This document shows, one piece after another, positions 19,867 to 31,711 of a stretch of 32,266 bases of DNA; within the stretch, counting starts at the first letter, position 1; every line of letters begins with the position of its first letter. The notes below the pieces were generated by a model. That model saw only the letters and a program-made list of their open reading frames with translations. It did no database searches and was not told where the DNA came from. The translations under genes and the position numbers were made by a program. The stretch covers positions 1-32,266 of the forward strand of contig CAXKVV010001908.1 of the NCBI GenBank assembly GCA_964058805.1. Reading direction: 5' to 3'. Source of the stretch: Schoenoplectus triqueter. Its lineage: Eukaryota; Streptophyta; Magnoliopsida; Poales; Cyperaceae.

Positions 19867-20843
19867 AGAAAAGTTTAGATTTGTTGTAAGAAAATAAATA
19901 AAGGGGAAAAAAGACATGCCTAATTTGTGTGGTTTACTTCATGCATAGAAAATTTCTTGCAAAGGTAACTAAGTTGTAGGCAATCATTTGATTCCGTCAA
20001 TCAACATTGTTATTCTGTTAGAATTTATTCTTTTTTAGAATCTTTTAGCAGACATTTTTTTTTAATTGGTATTATGATTACTACGGACACCTCAATATTA
20101 AAGATTATTTTTCGGGGTTTTTTTTAGAACAAAGGGTGTCAAATAATTACAATCTTGCGATAGATTTTTGGAACTTGTTACATCCAACATAAAAGATTGT
20201 TTCGATTACTAAATTATGGATTGATTTCAAGTCGAATGGATCTGTGATAGCCTGAATTTTTCTAATATCATTTTGAATCCTCCTTCATAAATCTCGCAAA
20301 TGGAAAGTCCAATTTCAGTCTTAAAAGAATTTGAAGGGTGCATGTTTAGTATTAAAAAAATTTTCCGCTGTAAATTAGTAAATACTCATATTGTCGAAAA
20401 TATTTATCTATTAGGGCCGTCCCCTATTTACCAAAAATTGAAAAGAAAAGGAAAATAATTTATTTATCTCAGCAATGTGCACCTTTGCTCTACTGTGCAT
20501 CTGTGCCAAACGAACAAACAAAGCCGAGTACTTCGTATATTTATTTTTGGATAATTTCATGGTAATATTTGCAAATTTCATAAATAGGGTAGGATCAACG
20601 GTAACAACATCATAAAATAAAAATAGATAATACAACTCGAACACTTTATTCTGAATTCTATTAAATAATAAAATTGCTACAATTTATTGAGGAAAGCACG
20701 TCCTTAAAAAATGCTACATGACTGCATGGCGTTGGACGCGCTTCCATTTTCTTTTCTTTTTTTAAACAAACGCGCTTCAATTTCATTTCCCTTTGTTTCG
20801 GGATTTAAGCGCAAAATTCATGATATTTTCGGATTCATAATCA
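19867..20843. other. Intergenic, nothing recognised
   Basis: AT-rich sequence with no supportable exon, RNA gene or repeat boundary. Confidence 0.45.
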
Positions 20844-21689
20844 TAGATAAAATTGGATATTTACCTCTCAACACATTTTAATTAGATATTTATCCCATTA
20901 AATTTAAAAAATAGATATTTATCTCCCAAAATATTAAAATTATACATATTTACTCAAAACTATTATTATCCTCATAAAAATCAAATAGATAATTAATTAA
21001 AATTATAAAAAGATAAAATACCCCTCCATCAAATAACAACTTGTCTCAATTTCACTAAGAACTAAAAAATTGAGAAGCGTTGATTTATCTTTATCATCTC
21101 AAATTAAATAGCACTAATTTTAAACTTTAATTTCCTCCACATCTCAAATTTCAAACTCTCAACAAACACATTTTTTTCTTCTAGTCAAGATCTAGAAGAA
21201 GAACCAAAACAGAAATGAAACGAAATGAAGAAATAGGAGAAAATACAATTCCAAAAGAGTTGATGCAGTCATGCCACGAGATCCACACAAGCAATTAAAT
21301 CTGATAAAGAGGATTACTAGCATGACGATTCACTCACTAGCATCTCAGAGAGGCTACTAAAGCTTGATCAGTCTTTCAGAGAGGTTGATGGTTGTGTCGA
21401 AAGTTATTGATTATCCCTCCTGAGTTCGTGAAATCTATTAAAAAATAAAAGAGAAAGTATTTAAAGAGACTATTGTAGATTTAAGCAAATTGAGAGAATA
21501 ATAAGGAAATGTACTTTTGTTATGTTATAATTTTAATTAATTATAATTTAATTTTATATGAGAATATTAATAATTATGAGTAAATATTTAAGTGTTTAAT
21601 ATTTTAAGATATAAATATCTAATTTTTGAATTTGGAGAGATAAATATCTAAATTAAAATATATTGAAGGTATATATCTAATTTTGTCTA
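20844..21689. mobile_element. 846-bp element with long terminal inverted repeats
   Basis: The left end TAGATAAAATTGGATATTTA matches the inverted right end TAGACAAAATTAGATATATA. The match continues for about 150 bp, including TTAGATATTTATC, AATAGATATTTATCTC, AAAATATTAAA and TTAATTAAAATTATAA. The central 500 bp (about 21010-21500) is less repetitive and encodes nothing I recognise. Long arms suggest a Mutator-like non-autonomous element. No clear target duplication was found. Confidence 0.6.
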
Positions 21690-21836
21690 GGGAGTATATC
21701 GCAATGGAGAAGAACAAAATAACGTAAAACAGAGAGGAGAATCCGAGTTAATTCATTCATTCAGACACCAGTCGCTGACAGCACAGATAGCCCCCAAAGC
21801 GAAACCCCAGACGGCCAGACCTCAACCCCTCAATCC

Positions 21837-21911
21837 CCTCTGGCCATGGCGCGATCTCTCTAGGCTCTAGCCATGGCGCGATCTCTCTTTCTCTTTCCTC
21901 GCGGTCTCTGA
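21837..21911 (+). promoter_or_regulatory. Duplicated uORF segment in the RabGAP leader
   Basis: A tandem duplication with a 27-bp period places two copies of GCCATGGCGCGATCTCTCT in the probable leader of the RabGAP gene. The first copy encodes MARSL and stops at 21863. The second runs MARSLFLFPRGL and stops at 21911. Both ATGs are in strong context (GCCATGGCG). A candidate leader donor follows at 21930 (TTCG|GTAATT). If transcribed, these uORFs would be expected to lower translation of the main frame. Confidence 0.5.
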
Positions 21912-22958
21912 TTAGTCCCTGCTTATTCGGTAATTACAATTTCTCTAATTCTCTCTAGCTGCATTTAATTCGATTTTATTTCATACCTTGTTTTGTCCCG
22001 TCTCTACTGTCTCTGTAAGTACGAGATCAGATTTGGTCAGTAGTGGCTTTTACAATTTGCTTTTCTTTTTCTTTTCTTTTTTTTCTTTTTTTGCGTTGTT
22101 TGGGCATCGCGTCCCTTTCATTTTTAATTAGGATGTCCATGTGCGATTCGATTTCCTCTTATTAGTTGAAAGTCCCTGGCGTGGTTGGAATTAGTTCAAC
22201 ATTCGTTGTCATTAGTTTTGATTGAACGAAGTGTTGTATATGACGAGCAGATTGAACTATTCGTTCTTCTTTTTCTGTGACTTATTGTTTACTTTGAAAT
22301 CTCGTATGTTCCTTAGCCCAAAAAATATTGCGTCACCTGGCAAGTCAAGTCATGGAAGATAAGCATGAGAATAAAGAACTTGATAGGTGATCGATTCTGT
22401 ATATTATCTCTCAGTCCTTTCAAGGGGTTCACTGCTAGCTTTCCAAGTTTGCAGTTCAGATCCTGTCTGATGATTACTTTTCTTGGAAAATTTCCCTTTT
22501 TGGCTATTTATGTAGATTTGTCTCATTATGAATTACTTCTATTTTTTTTTGCTAAAAGTAGCTTATTACATTTAGCTTGTGTTAATTTTTGGTGAACTTC
22601 AACTCAAATCTCTCCCAAGTCCTAACAATATATCATGTTTCAATTTGTCATTCAATTTTGATCTCCTCCTGCCGGTCCCTTCCATGAAGCACAGCCTCTC
22701 AAAGTATATATAAAGACACATTTGAATCTAATGGGTAGCTTGACGACAAAGTTATATGAAGTTATAAATATGTGAAGGTTTATTCCCAGTATCTCAAGTA
22801 TACATGTAATTCTTCTGTGAAATGATTTTGAGTTCTTCCGGTCAACTGCTGAAACATATTTTTGTCCAGACTTTTTTATTTCTGCATGATGCCTGGTGCT
22901 TAACTGGTAATAGAGAGGGAGAAGGTGGTGAAGAGGGAACAGGTGAGTGGAGAGAGAG

Positions 22959-25900
22959 ATGTCAGAAGATGAACTGGAATATGCAAGGTGGATGTGTGGG
23001 AGAGGAAGCATGGTCAATTTGCACCGTGTTGGTGCGATTGTCCGTGACATGCGGGACCCTTGTCTCAATCACTCTCCTTCAAAGGTAGTTCTTTCTGGAT
23101 TGAGTTATGCATCTGTAAGACTGTACAAAAAAAAAAATTTAAATTATCACAGTGACCCTTTCAAGTAAAAAAACAGCTTTTGTGTTGCTTCTAAACCATG
23201 AATCATGTTGTGTATACTCCCTCAGTTCTTTGTTGGATATTTTTGATATTCCATTTGCATGCCTGTATGTGAACTATTATGTTTTATAAGAGGAACTGCG
23301 AGAGAATCATGATTCTTAAATGATGCTGTACCAAATATTTGTTCTTGTCTGGTGTAATGAGCGATAATTAAGTATACCAGGCTGAATTAAGGCATATTGA
23401 AATCTAGCTGCATCTTTGCAGTGTTTGCTTTGAGGACAGGACATTTCCCATCTCTCATATATCAATCCCTGTATACTCCCTCAGTTCATCATTTTTTTCT
23501 TGGATTACATTAGGGACACAAATTGCTGAAACCGGAGAAGTGGCAAACAGTCTTTGACAACAATGGCAAGGTTATAGGTTTCCAGAAGGCACTCAAGTTA
23601 ATTATCTTAGGGGTATGTGTTCCTTTCTTCCTATCTTTTTTTTTTTGTTCATAGAAGTGAGTTTGCTAATCTTTTCCATTTCTTTGTGGAAACAATAGAT
23701 TAAAAAGAAAAGAAAAGGAAAATAAAAACTAGAAAGCTATCTAAAGTATTAACTGTCAGTCTGTGAATCTGAAAATACATCAGACCTCTGAAACAATCTT
23801 AGCCTAATCACAAAATAATAGCCAAGTCTGTAGCAACATATGCAACCCAATTTCTGTCAGAACAAAGCCACAGTTTCTGGCATAATGGAATCAGTTTCAT
23901 CTTGCTTAGATCTGGGGCAGGTCAACGCTAGTACATAATCATGGGCTGCTTATAAGTGTGATTTTGTATGAATCTTAGTTTGGGTCGATAAGTATGATTT
24001 TGTATGAATAAATCTCCAGATAAGTCAACATTTTTTCAGTTCACCTTCAATTATGTGACATGTTCAATTTATGTTTTAGCTTTTTCTGTAAAGAGAAATG
24101 CAATTTAAGTTATGATATGTTGTCTTTCGGCCATAAGACAACGTACCTTCAAGATTGCTGGAAATTACACAGCAATACCCTTCAGAGGGCACAATTTAAG
24201 AGATGAACCAGTATGGTGTAATATTTGGTGTAGAATTTAAATTGACTTAGAATAAGCATTGCATTTGTAGGGAGTGGATCCATCTATAAGGGGAGAGGTA
24301 TGGGAATTTCTTCTTGGTTGCTATGCATTGAATAGCACATCTGAGTATAGGAGCCGACTAAGGATGGCTAGAAGGTAATTCTTTTACCACTTGTTTACTA
24401 TTTTTCAAATATTACTCAAGAGCCGACTTGTTGCATACAACCTGAGTAATCTTCTAATAATTACTTTCTAGCCATCCTTAGGAGATTACTCAGGTTGTAT
24501 GCAACAAGTCATGTGTTTTTTTGTTACCTTAACTGAAAACATTGAAGCGAGCAAATTTTTGAAGTAAATTTCCGAGGTTGAATGAACTAGTTATGATGTT
24601 ATTATGTTCGGTAAAATTAGAAGTCAGAGGCATTACAATTATTCATTTTCTTCTTAAGTTTCGGTGGCTTGTTGTTGTTTATATATGGCCCAAAAATTAG
24701 CTGGCTTCTCAAGTATGAATCTTTTAGGTGTCTTTTGGAAATAAGATATGGATTGAATATTAATAGATAATATTGTACTTCCCAATGGTTTGTCTTAAAC
24801 TGAAGGTTATGTTATGCTCTGGTTTCTATGTATAAAAAGTACATAACATAAGAAGAAAACAGAAGGAAGTTTTCGGAAAACTAGCATTTTGTTTTAAGGA
24901 AACCTAAAACTTGGGGTTTGTTTAGTTGAACAAAATTTTAAAGTAATATTAGCATGAACGTCACTTTCTATGAACATTGGAGTACATATTGTTCTTCAGC
25001 TTTTTTTTTTATTAGCATAACCACAAGAAGTTTCATATGATGTTTTTTACTGTTTTCACTATTTGCATCCCTAAGCTCATATGTTGATGTATCTTATAAT
25101 GGAAAATAAATTAGGGAACGCTACCAAACACTAGTCAAGCAATGTCAAGCAATCCACTCGAGTATCGGTACTGGTGAACTGGCCTATGTGGTGGGCTCAC
25201 GAGTTATGGACATGCGTACCACCTCCAAAGAATGCTTGCCAAGTCCAGAACCAGCCTCCATGAACCCTACTAAATCCTCTTACCACACTAGTACCAGTCA
25301 CAGCAATGATTCTTACACCACTACTACCTCACAAGCACACAAGAGAAAAGGCTATGGAAATTCCTCTGAACTCCCATACAACAACTTTCCAAATTCAAAT
25401 TTGAACTTGAATTCATATTATGAAAATGATGAACCCAGATATGATGAGCCAAGATATGATACTGATGATTTATTTGACTCTCTACCAGCGGCAAATTTAT
25501 TTTGGGACAATCATGAAGGTGATGAAGAAAATATGCATAGTTTTGAGATTAATAATAATATAGACCTTATTATGGAGGCAGATAGCAAGAAAGAGAGTCA
25601 GACATGGATTAATAAAGTATCTACTGGGTATGATGCTGGGAGAGTTGGGGATGTGTTTGGGGGATCTGTGTCAAATGGTTTCGGTTCAGATGGTGATCGG
25701 GTTTCTGAATGGCTGTGGACTCTTCATCGAATAGGTTTGTTGCTCAGAGAGTTTTATTTTAAAATTTTGCTTAACAGTTTATTTTTGGTCTATGAATTGT
25801 TGAAATTTCTGGTTCTGGTAACTCTTTTGAAAACAATGTATGTCATGTTCATGTTAAAACTCCAGTGAATCAAACTTCAAATGATAAACAAGTTTATAGT

Positions 25901-28900
25901 AAAGATGAGCCTAGTGGCTGGTTTTTCTGTTTATTAATCATTCTTACATTAATATTTTTACATGCTCCTAAACATATTTGTGTAAAAACTCAAGAAAAAT
26001 GACGTGCACACGGAAAACTGAGAAAATAAGAAAAACAGATGAAGCTTCACAAATAATTCCTTGCAGTATATGGTGTAATGGTGGCGACGTGAGATATTGC
26101 CTCTTTTCAAGGTTCTAACTGGTTAATTGTATTTGTTGTAAAGAACTCTCTTCTTATTAAGATTCCTTTTGTGAAATAACTTCTGTAGTTGTCGACGTGG
26201 TAAGAACGGACAACCATCTTCAGTTTTATGAAGATTCAAGAAATATGGCCCGCATGTCAGACATTTTGGCAGTTTATGCATGGGTTGATCCTTCAACTGG
26301 ATACTGTCAGGGTAAGTTATGAAGTCATCCAAAAGAGACGAAAAAGTATGTTGAATAAATTGGAAAAAAAATGGTGTCTTGATCTTTTGGCATTTATGCT
26401 ATTTACCAATCTTTATGCTATCTAAATTGGTAATTAGTGTAAAAAAAAATCACATTTATGCTATTTATTTACCATTCATTTGTGCTTGTTTGTGTTTGTT
26501 ATTGAGAAGATTTAATTTACATTGATTTACCATCACATATACGCCTTTTGTATTTTTTGGCACACTGCTCTCAGGAAAACTCATATTTTCTGAAAGCAAC
26601 ACTTTCTCATGGTATCATATACTCTAGAAATAATATATAGAAAAAGAATCCAAGTGGGGGTAAATGTGCTACATTCATCAGAAAAACTATGTCAATGCAA
26701 ATGAAGGGTTACTTCAGGCTTGTGCTTGGTTATAATAGGTTTAGAAACCCCTATAAAAATGAGGGGAGGGATCCCCTGACAATGGCTATTTTGACAATCT
26801 TGACAAAGAATTTTAAATAAATTTGAAAAAAAATCTTAAAAATAGAAGAAAAAAAAACTTTATAGATATGTTATTTTACTTGTAGATTGATAGTGTTTCA
26901 AATTTGATGCAATTTCATGGACTATCAAACAATTGTGAAATTGCATGAAATTTGAAACACTACAATCTATAAGTAAAAGAACAAATCTATAAAGTTTTTC
27001 TATTTTTAAATTTCTTTTCATATTAATTTAAATAGCTATTGTTGAAATTGTCAAAATAACCCATTGTCAAGGGATCCCTCCCCAAAAAATAATATTTTTG
27101 ATGTATAAATTGGGCTTCATAACAATGTCGGTAATTTTCTGTAGGTATGAGTGATTTGCTTTCCCCTTTTGTTGTTCTATATGAAGATAATGCCGATGCA
27201 TTTTGGTGCTTTGAGATGCTATTGCGAAGATTGGTATATCTAATTCTTAACAAGCAGACTCAATAGTTGATTCACTTACATGTTCAAATCCTGTCATTTA
27301 TTGGCTTGATTGGAGTATTTTTTTTATAAGAATATAATTTAAAATATGGTTTAGAGAATGTCAGCTTTACTATTATTTTGCACATTTTTATAATACATTC
27401 TAAGTATATTCAATACTACTTGCAACCAGATGTTACAAAATACAAGTGATTTAGGTCATGCCTAGTTTAGGTGCAAAAGGTATCTGGTTATTTTGGTAAG
27501 ATATTTTCAGCTAAGTTGCCCTTTATCTGATTTAATTATCTTAAGTCATTTGGTCTGGTCATTCAGGTTGGAATAGTGTTTTGGTTTTATGTCGTTCAAC
27601 ATCCCTCTTTGTGATTTAAGCCAAAAATGTATTTTGAGTAAAGCCATTGAAAATCACTATTTTCCTATTCATTTAAAAATTTGAGAGAAGCTAGTTTGAT
27701 AATAGATAAAACCAACCATAGCTTGAGAATGGACCAAAGAATATAGGACAGATGACTGAGTGGTTGAAGGCATAGTAGCATTGGAACTGCTGTGTAAGCT
27801 TTTCTTTTACCAAGGATTTGAATCCCACTCTTCTATTTTCTTATTTTTCAAATTTTCAATGTTCTTTATTATTAAAAAATAGGGAGTTAATTTCCTATTG
27901 ATTTGAAAATTCAAAAAGGGAGAAGGACATATAAAATGAAAAATAGTATAATCTTGAGTTATTTGCTTGTTTTTTTTCTTAAAATTGAGTGATTTGATCA
28001 GATATAGTTTTATTAACCTCTCATTGCGTTACAATTATTACTATTGCTGATTTATTTCTCATCTCTTTTACAGAGGGGAAATTTTCAGATGGAAGGGCCT
28101 ACTGGTGTGATGAGGCAATTAGAAGCACTCTGGAAAATAACTGAACTGATTGATATTGAGTTGTTTGAGCATTTGTCTGTTATTGGTGCAGAGAGCCTCC
28201 ATTTTGCATTTCGCATGTTATTGGTGCTTTTTCGCCGGGAATTATCTTTTGATGAGGCCCTCTGCATGTGGGAGGTTTGAGTTTTTAGTATTTCTTTGTT
28301 TTTTTTTCTTGCCCGGCAGTGTACTTCTTTGAAAGTTACTTTTTGGTTCAGCTTCTTTGTTGGCTCTGAAATTTGGTCAATAATGTTTTGTTGTTTGTGA
28401 GAGATACTGGATTTGTGAACTAAAATTAGAATGCTTTGTCCTTGTTTGTTGCTCTTTACAACCTAAACCTTCCTAACAGATAACAGTGCTAGGTGAAGCT
28501 TGTTGTTAAGTCTTAATTACACTGTTTTAGGGTTGGATTAGATTTAACCAGTTCGAACTTAACCAGGACTGTGATACCAGCATCTGATCTGGCATGATAT
28601 AGGTTTCTGTTCTGGCTACTTTCTACACAGGAAAATAAAACCTTTTTTTTAAGTTGTTCAGTGTGAGTTCTATTGTATAGAGGATGATTGGTACACCTTG
28701 CAGTATCACATCAACTAGTTGTTGCTGATCATCATTTCTGTCATTTTCTTCTATTTCAGATGATGTGGGCTGCAGATTTTGATGAAGAATTAAACTGCGA
28801 ATTAAACCAAAGTTGCCTAGAAGCATTAGCCATTGACCTTTCTACTCCCAATATGACACCGACAGAGACAATAATTAGAAAACCAAAGCAGAAGCGAATG

Positions 28901-30693
28901 CCCCTTTACAGAAATGGAGAAGTTTCAAGGTCTATGAATATAAGTGGTTTCATGATTAATGGTGGCAAAAATCCTCTTTGTGGGCTGTCTAGGGCTACTA
29001 GAAATTTCTGGATCTCAAAGCATGAGCATGAAAAGGATCCCACAGGTAAGGCCGGAGATGATGAGCTGTCTGTGTTTTGTGTTGCAGCTGTTTTGATTAC
29101 CAATCGGCAGAAGATCATGAGGGAGACTAAATCCATTGATGATGTCATTAAGGTGAGTTTCTCTGTTTTGGCTGTTATTGCAGTCTGTTTACCAAATAAA
29201 TTGTGGTAGGCTAGGAATGAAACCCAGTCCAAAAGCATATAGATCAGAGATCTCAAATATAAAAATCAATGATAATAATAATGACAATGATACTGCTAAT
29301 AATGATGAAGTAGGATCCAAAAAAAAAATGTATATTTCACCTACTCAGAACAATTTGGCCCTGTGATATCCCCAATGGAGTAGGATCTGTTCCATCTTTT
29401 GCAGCTGTCTCAAATTAAGCAAACTGAAGCCTTCAGTAATTTTAACTAATTTGATGCTTTCATGTATAATTGCACTTGTGTGATACTTGTGCTCAGTCTT
29501 GCTTTTAATTTATCCAAACACAATTGGCCACTAACCATCCTCAATTGCACATTTGGACAATAACTATTGAGGATACAACAAATATGTTGGTAAAAAAAGG
29601 TCCTATTGGTTTAAAGTTTAAAGCTTTTATGGAACTGACTCTAAATTTGGAGATGTGCATTTGCAAAAATTATTTCACATATATACCATACATTATTGTT
29701 ATTTTTTTTTTGGGAAATGTATTATCTTTATGGGTTGTCATTATACTTATCAAAGCATTATGTATAAAATTATTGATTGTCATGTTCTTGTGCAGATGTT
29801 TAATGACAATGTGCTGAAGATAAATGTGAAAAGATGTATACACATGGCAATTAAACTTAGGAAGAAATATATATACAAGGTTATTAAAGCTCCTCTTTCT
29901 TTTTTTTATTAAACCTTATTTTTAAACAGTTATCTTGATAAATTGTATACCTAGTAAATTCATGTAACTTTAAAAAAGTAAATTGTGTAATTGTTGGCAA
30001 TTGAAGTATTTTTAATGCATTGGGTTGCATACTGTTTAGGATGTTACTGGAATTGTTATGTACCAGCGACATCAGTTTTGGTCCATGACTCCTGGTACCT
30101 CCTTGTACCTTTATGAGTGGTAGATTCGTAAGATACTTGAATTATGGGGTGCATCTTTGACTGGACCCGATGGTCAGTATAATATTTACTAGATACACCA
30201 GGTGGAGCATCCATTACTAATCATAAGTGAGTCATGGATGTACAGTGGCAAAGCTTGACCTAAAATCATGGTGGTGGGGGCTAAAAAAAAAATTGTATAT
30301 TCAGTGTCTCAATTTTTGGGGGGTTGCAATGGAAAAATATCATAATTAGTTAATTACACTATAAAATATCATAATATCTTTAACAGGTATACTGATTTTC
30401 AAAATTTTTGGGGGAGCCTCCGCCACTGGGGGTGTACTTGTACTCATATCCTATTCATATCAGGTACAAGTACAGCCAGGTCAGAGCCATTACAACAACT
30501 ACTGGTAACATAGAATAACAAAAAGAAAAAAAAACTAGGGCAATTACAACTACTGGCTGTTGATTAAATGGTTTACTTTATATCCATATGATGGGAAATG
30601 TTTTTTTTTGTTCTTTTCTTTGTTTTTTATTAACAAATAGTCTTCTTTCAGTTAATGAAGCAGACCGTTGTAGGAAGCAACACAGATCAATGA
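22959..30693 (+). CDS. TBC-domain Rab GTPase-activating protein
   Basis: Ten coding exons join in frame: 22959-23084, 23514-23612, 24271-24374, 25115-25734, 26189-26311, 27145-27233, 28074-28274, 28760-29152, 29796-29879 and 30652-30693, giving 626 residues. It would accelerate GTP hydrolysis by a Rab GTPase on endomembranes. The plant N-terminal signature ARWMCGRGSMVNLHRVG is followed by the TBC start RGEVWEFLLGCY (82-93). Residues 125-300 are a Ser/Asn/Tyr-rich insert with a DEPRYDEPRYD repeat. The core resumes with VVDVVRTD, arginine finger R322, and GYCQGMSDLLSPF, glutamine finger Q357. Further TBC motifs are DAFWCFEMLLRRL, GAESLHFAFRMLLVLFRREL and MWAADFD. Both fingers are present, so it should be active. 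It resembles Arabidopsis At2g43490/At3g59570, which are about 100 residues longer. The final 13-residue exon (LMKQTVVGSNTDQ) is the least certain. The start is the first ATG after an in-frame stop at 22944. A polyadenylation-like AATAAA is at 31209. Confidence 0.9.
24356..24513. repeat. Local inverted duplication spanning a splice donor
   Basis: The third RabGAP exon end with its donor (A, 24358-24380, CTAAGGATGGCTAGAAGGTA) reappears inverted at 24459-24481 (A'), matching 22 of 23 bases. A second block (B, 24424-24455, GACTTGTTGCATACAACCTG) reappears inverted at 24482-24513 (B'). The order is A-B-A'-B', not the A-B-B'-A' of a simple hairpin. GAGCCGACT also occurs at both the exon and block B, which may mark the switch point. 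In RNA, A with A' could mask the donor at 24375. Confidence 0.8.
26763..27083. mobile_element. 321-bp foldback MITE in RabGAP fifth intron
   Basis: Ends GGGGAGGGATCCCCTGACAA and, inverted, GGGGAGGGATCCCTTGACAA. The two halves are inverted copies almost to the centre, with shared words TTTGAAACACTA, AAATTGCATGAAATTT and AAACTTTATAGAT. Flanks TAAAAATGA (26754-26762) and AAAAAATAA (27084-27092) agree at seven of nine positions, which would fit a Mutator-like 9-bp duplication. There is no coding capacity. Confidence 0.75.
27746..27835 (+). pseudogene. Plastid-type trnS-GGA relic
   Basis: The segment reads GACTGAGTGGTTGAAGGC (D arm), GCATTGGAACTGCTGTGTAA with anticodon GGA, the variable region CTTTTCTTTTACC, and GGATTTGAATCCC (T arm). 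This matches chloroplast tRNA-Ser(GGA). A three-base insertion (TAG) lies before the anticodon stem. The outer acceptor pairs and three T-stem pairs are lost, so it is not functional. It lies in the sixth intron of the RabGAP gene, in the same orientation. Because plant mitochondria also hold a plastid-derived trnS-GGA, the donor organelle is unclear. Confidence 0.8.
29165..29290 (-). mobile_element. SINE 3' end (Au-like), minus strand
   Basis: On the minus strand it reads GGGTTTCATTCCTAGCCTAC then CACAATTTATTTGG, and upstream TTATCATTGATTTTTATATT. It parallels the plus-strand copy at 17060-17178 over about 110 bp. It starts 12 bases after the donor of the eighth RabGAP coding exon. The TTG-rich tail is degraded. 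Confidence 0.6.
30243..30428. mobile_element. 186-bp hAT-like MITE in last RabGAP intron
   Basis: Ends CAGTGGCAAAGCTTGACCTA and, inverted, CAGTGGCGGAGGCTCCCCCA. The CAGTGGCGGAGCC terminus is common in eudicot hAT-like MITEs. Flanking 8-mers TGGATGTA (30235-30242) and GGGGTGTA (30429-30436) agree at six positions. There is no coding sequence. Confidence 0.65.
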
Positions 30694-31711
30694 CAAAGGC
30701 AGAAGCTGAAGTGAATAATATCTAGAAATTAAATTTAGCACCAAATTAGGTTTTAGAATATCATTGGAAGTTAAAGAGTGCTTCCACTTGGATCCAGCGT
30801 CATGCAGAGTTTCTCTAGTACAGCTATTTAAGGTATATTTTTGTTGTATGATATCAGTTACTAATTCTTGCTTGTGTGTTTCTCGTGTTACTTTGTTCAA
30901 AATTTTGGCAGGGTGGTTCTTAATTAACTCTTGCATAAAAAGGCTGTCATCATATGGTCTATGTGCTCTTATGCAGTAGATAAAGACTTATAGAAAAATA
31001 TGGGTAAGGCACGTTCACATTCAGACAGTCAAGGATATAGCGTTGTGTATTTGACCTGTTGTTATGGAGTCCACAGTGTTTTTTTTTTTTTTCATTTTGA
31101 CACTCTTACATACACATAGTTGTTGCAGTACTTTTCATAATTTGCTAGCACTTTCTTTCATACTGATGCTTACTGTTCTGTTTTTGTTTTTCTCTATTCA
31201 GAGATGTAAATAAATCTTTAGGTTGAGACCATATACATCAGAACTAGTCCAATGACGGCTGAGAAACTAAGAGTTGTCCAGTAATCAAATTGCATTTCCT
31301 GTGGCAACTGAACTCGGTGCTTCATGTTTCGTCTGATGTGAAGGTGAACTCCTGAAAGGAGAGAGAAAAAGGCACGATTCAATTTGTACCTACACGCCTA
31401 CACTATTCGGTTGTAAACAAATAATTATTTTATATTTTGCATTCTTTCTCTGTCCTTGCACAAAATTGTTCAGCAGTTCATTAGTCTATTCTTCAATTTT
31501 TTTTCTTCTTTATCTTCTTTCATCCTTCTTTTCTGTTTTCACTGGAGGAATGCCGGTATTAAGCAGCTCTATTGGTCTCTTTGGTCGCTAGACCCGATAT
31601 GAAAGGACCTCGCATCTTCCGGGGTATTAGGCAGTGGGCAAAATCTGGACCGTCCAGCACGAATCTTGATATTGTCCACTCTTATAATCTTTTACGTGAA
31701 TAGTACGTGCT
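30694..31711. other. RabGAP 3' UTR and downstream spacer
   Basis: The 3' UTR may contain an intron, since AAG|GTATAT at 30832 is a possible donor. AATAAA at 31209-31214 is the best end signal. No other gene was recognised. Confidence 0.4.

Noticed and set aside
19564..19917. Open frames on both strands with repeated ATASGAF-like peptides
   Set aside because: They are produced by the GC-rich palindromic units of the foldback element.
22652..23088. Open frames of 138 and 88 residues around the first RabGAP coding exon
   Set aside because: They are antisense or out-of-frame shadows of the exon that encodes MSEDELEYARWMCG.
23211..23485. Repeated GTATACTCCCTCAGTTC words resembling a grass Stowaway MITE end
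   Set aside because: Same orientation, only about 17 bp, no inverted partner or TA duplication.
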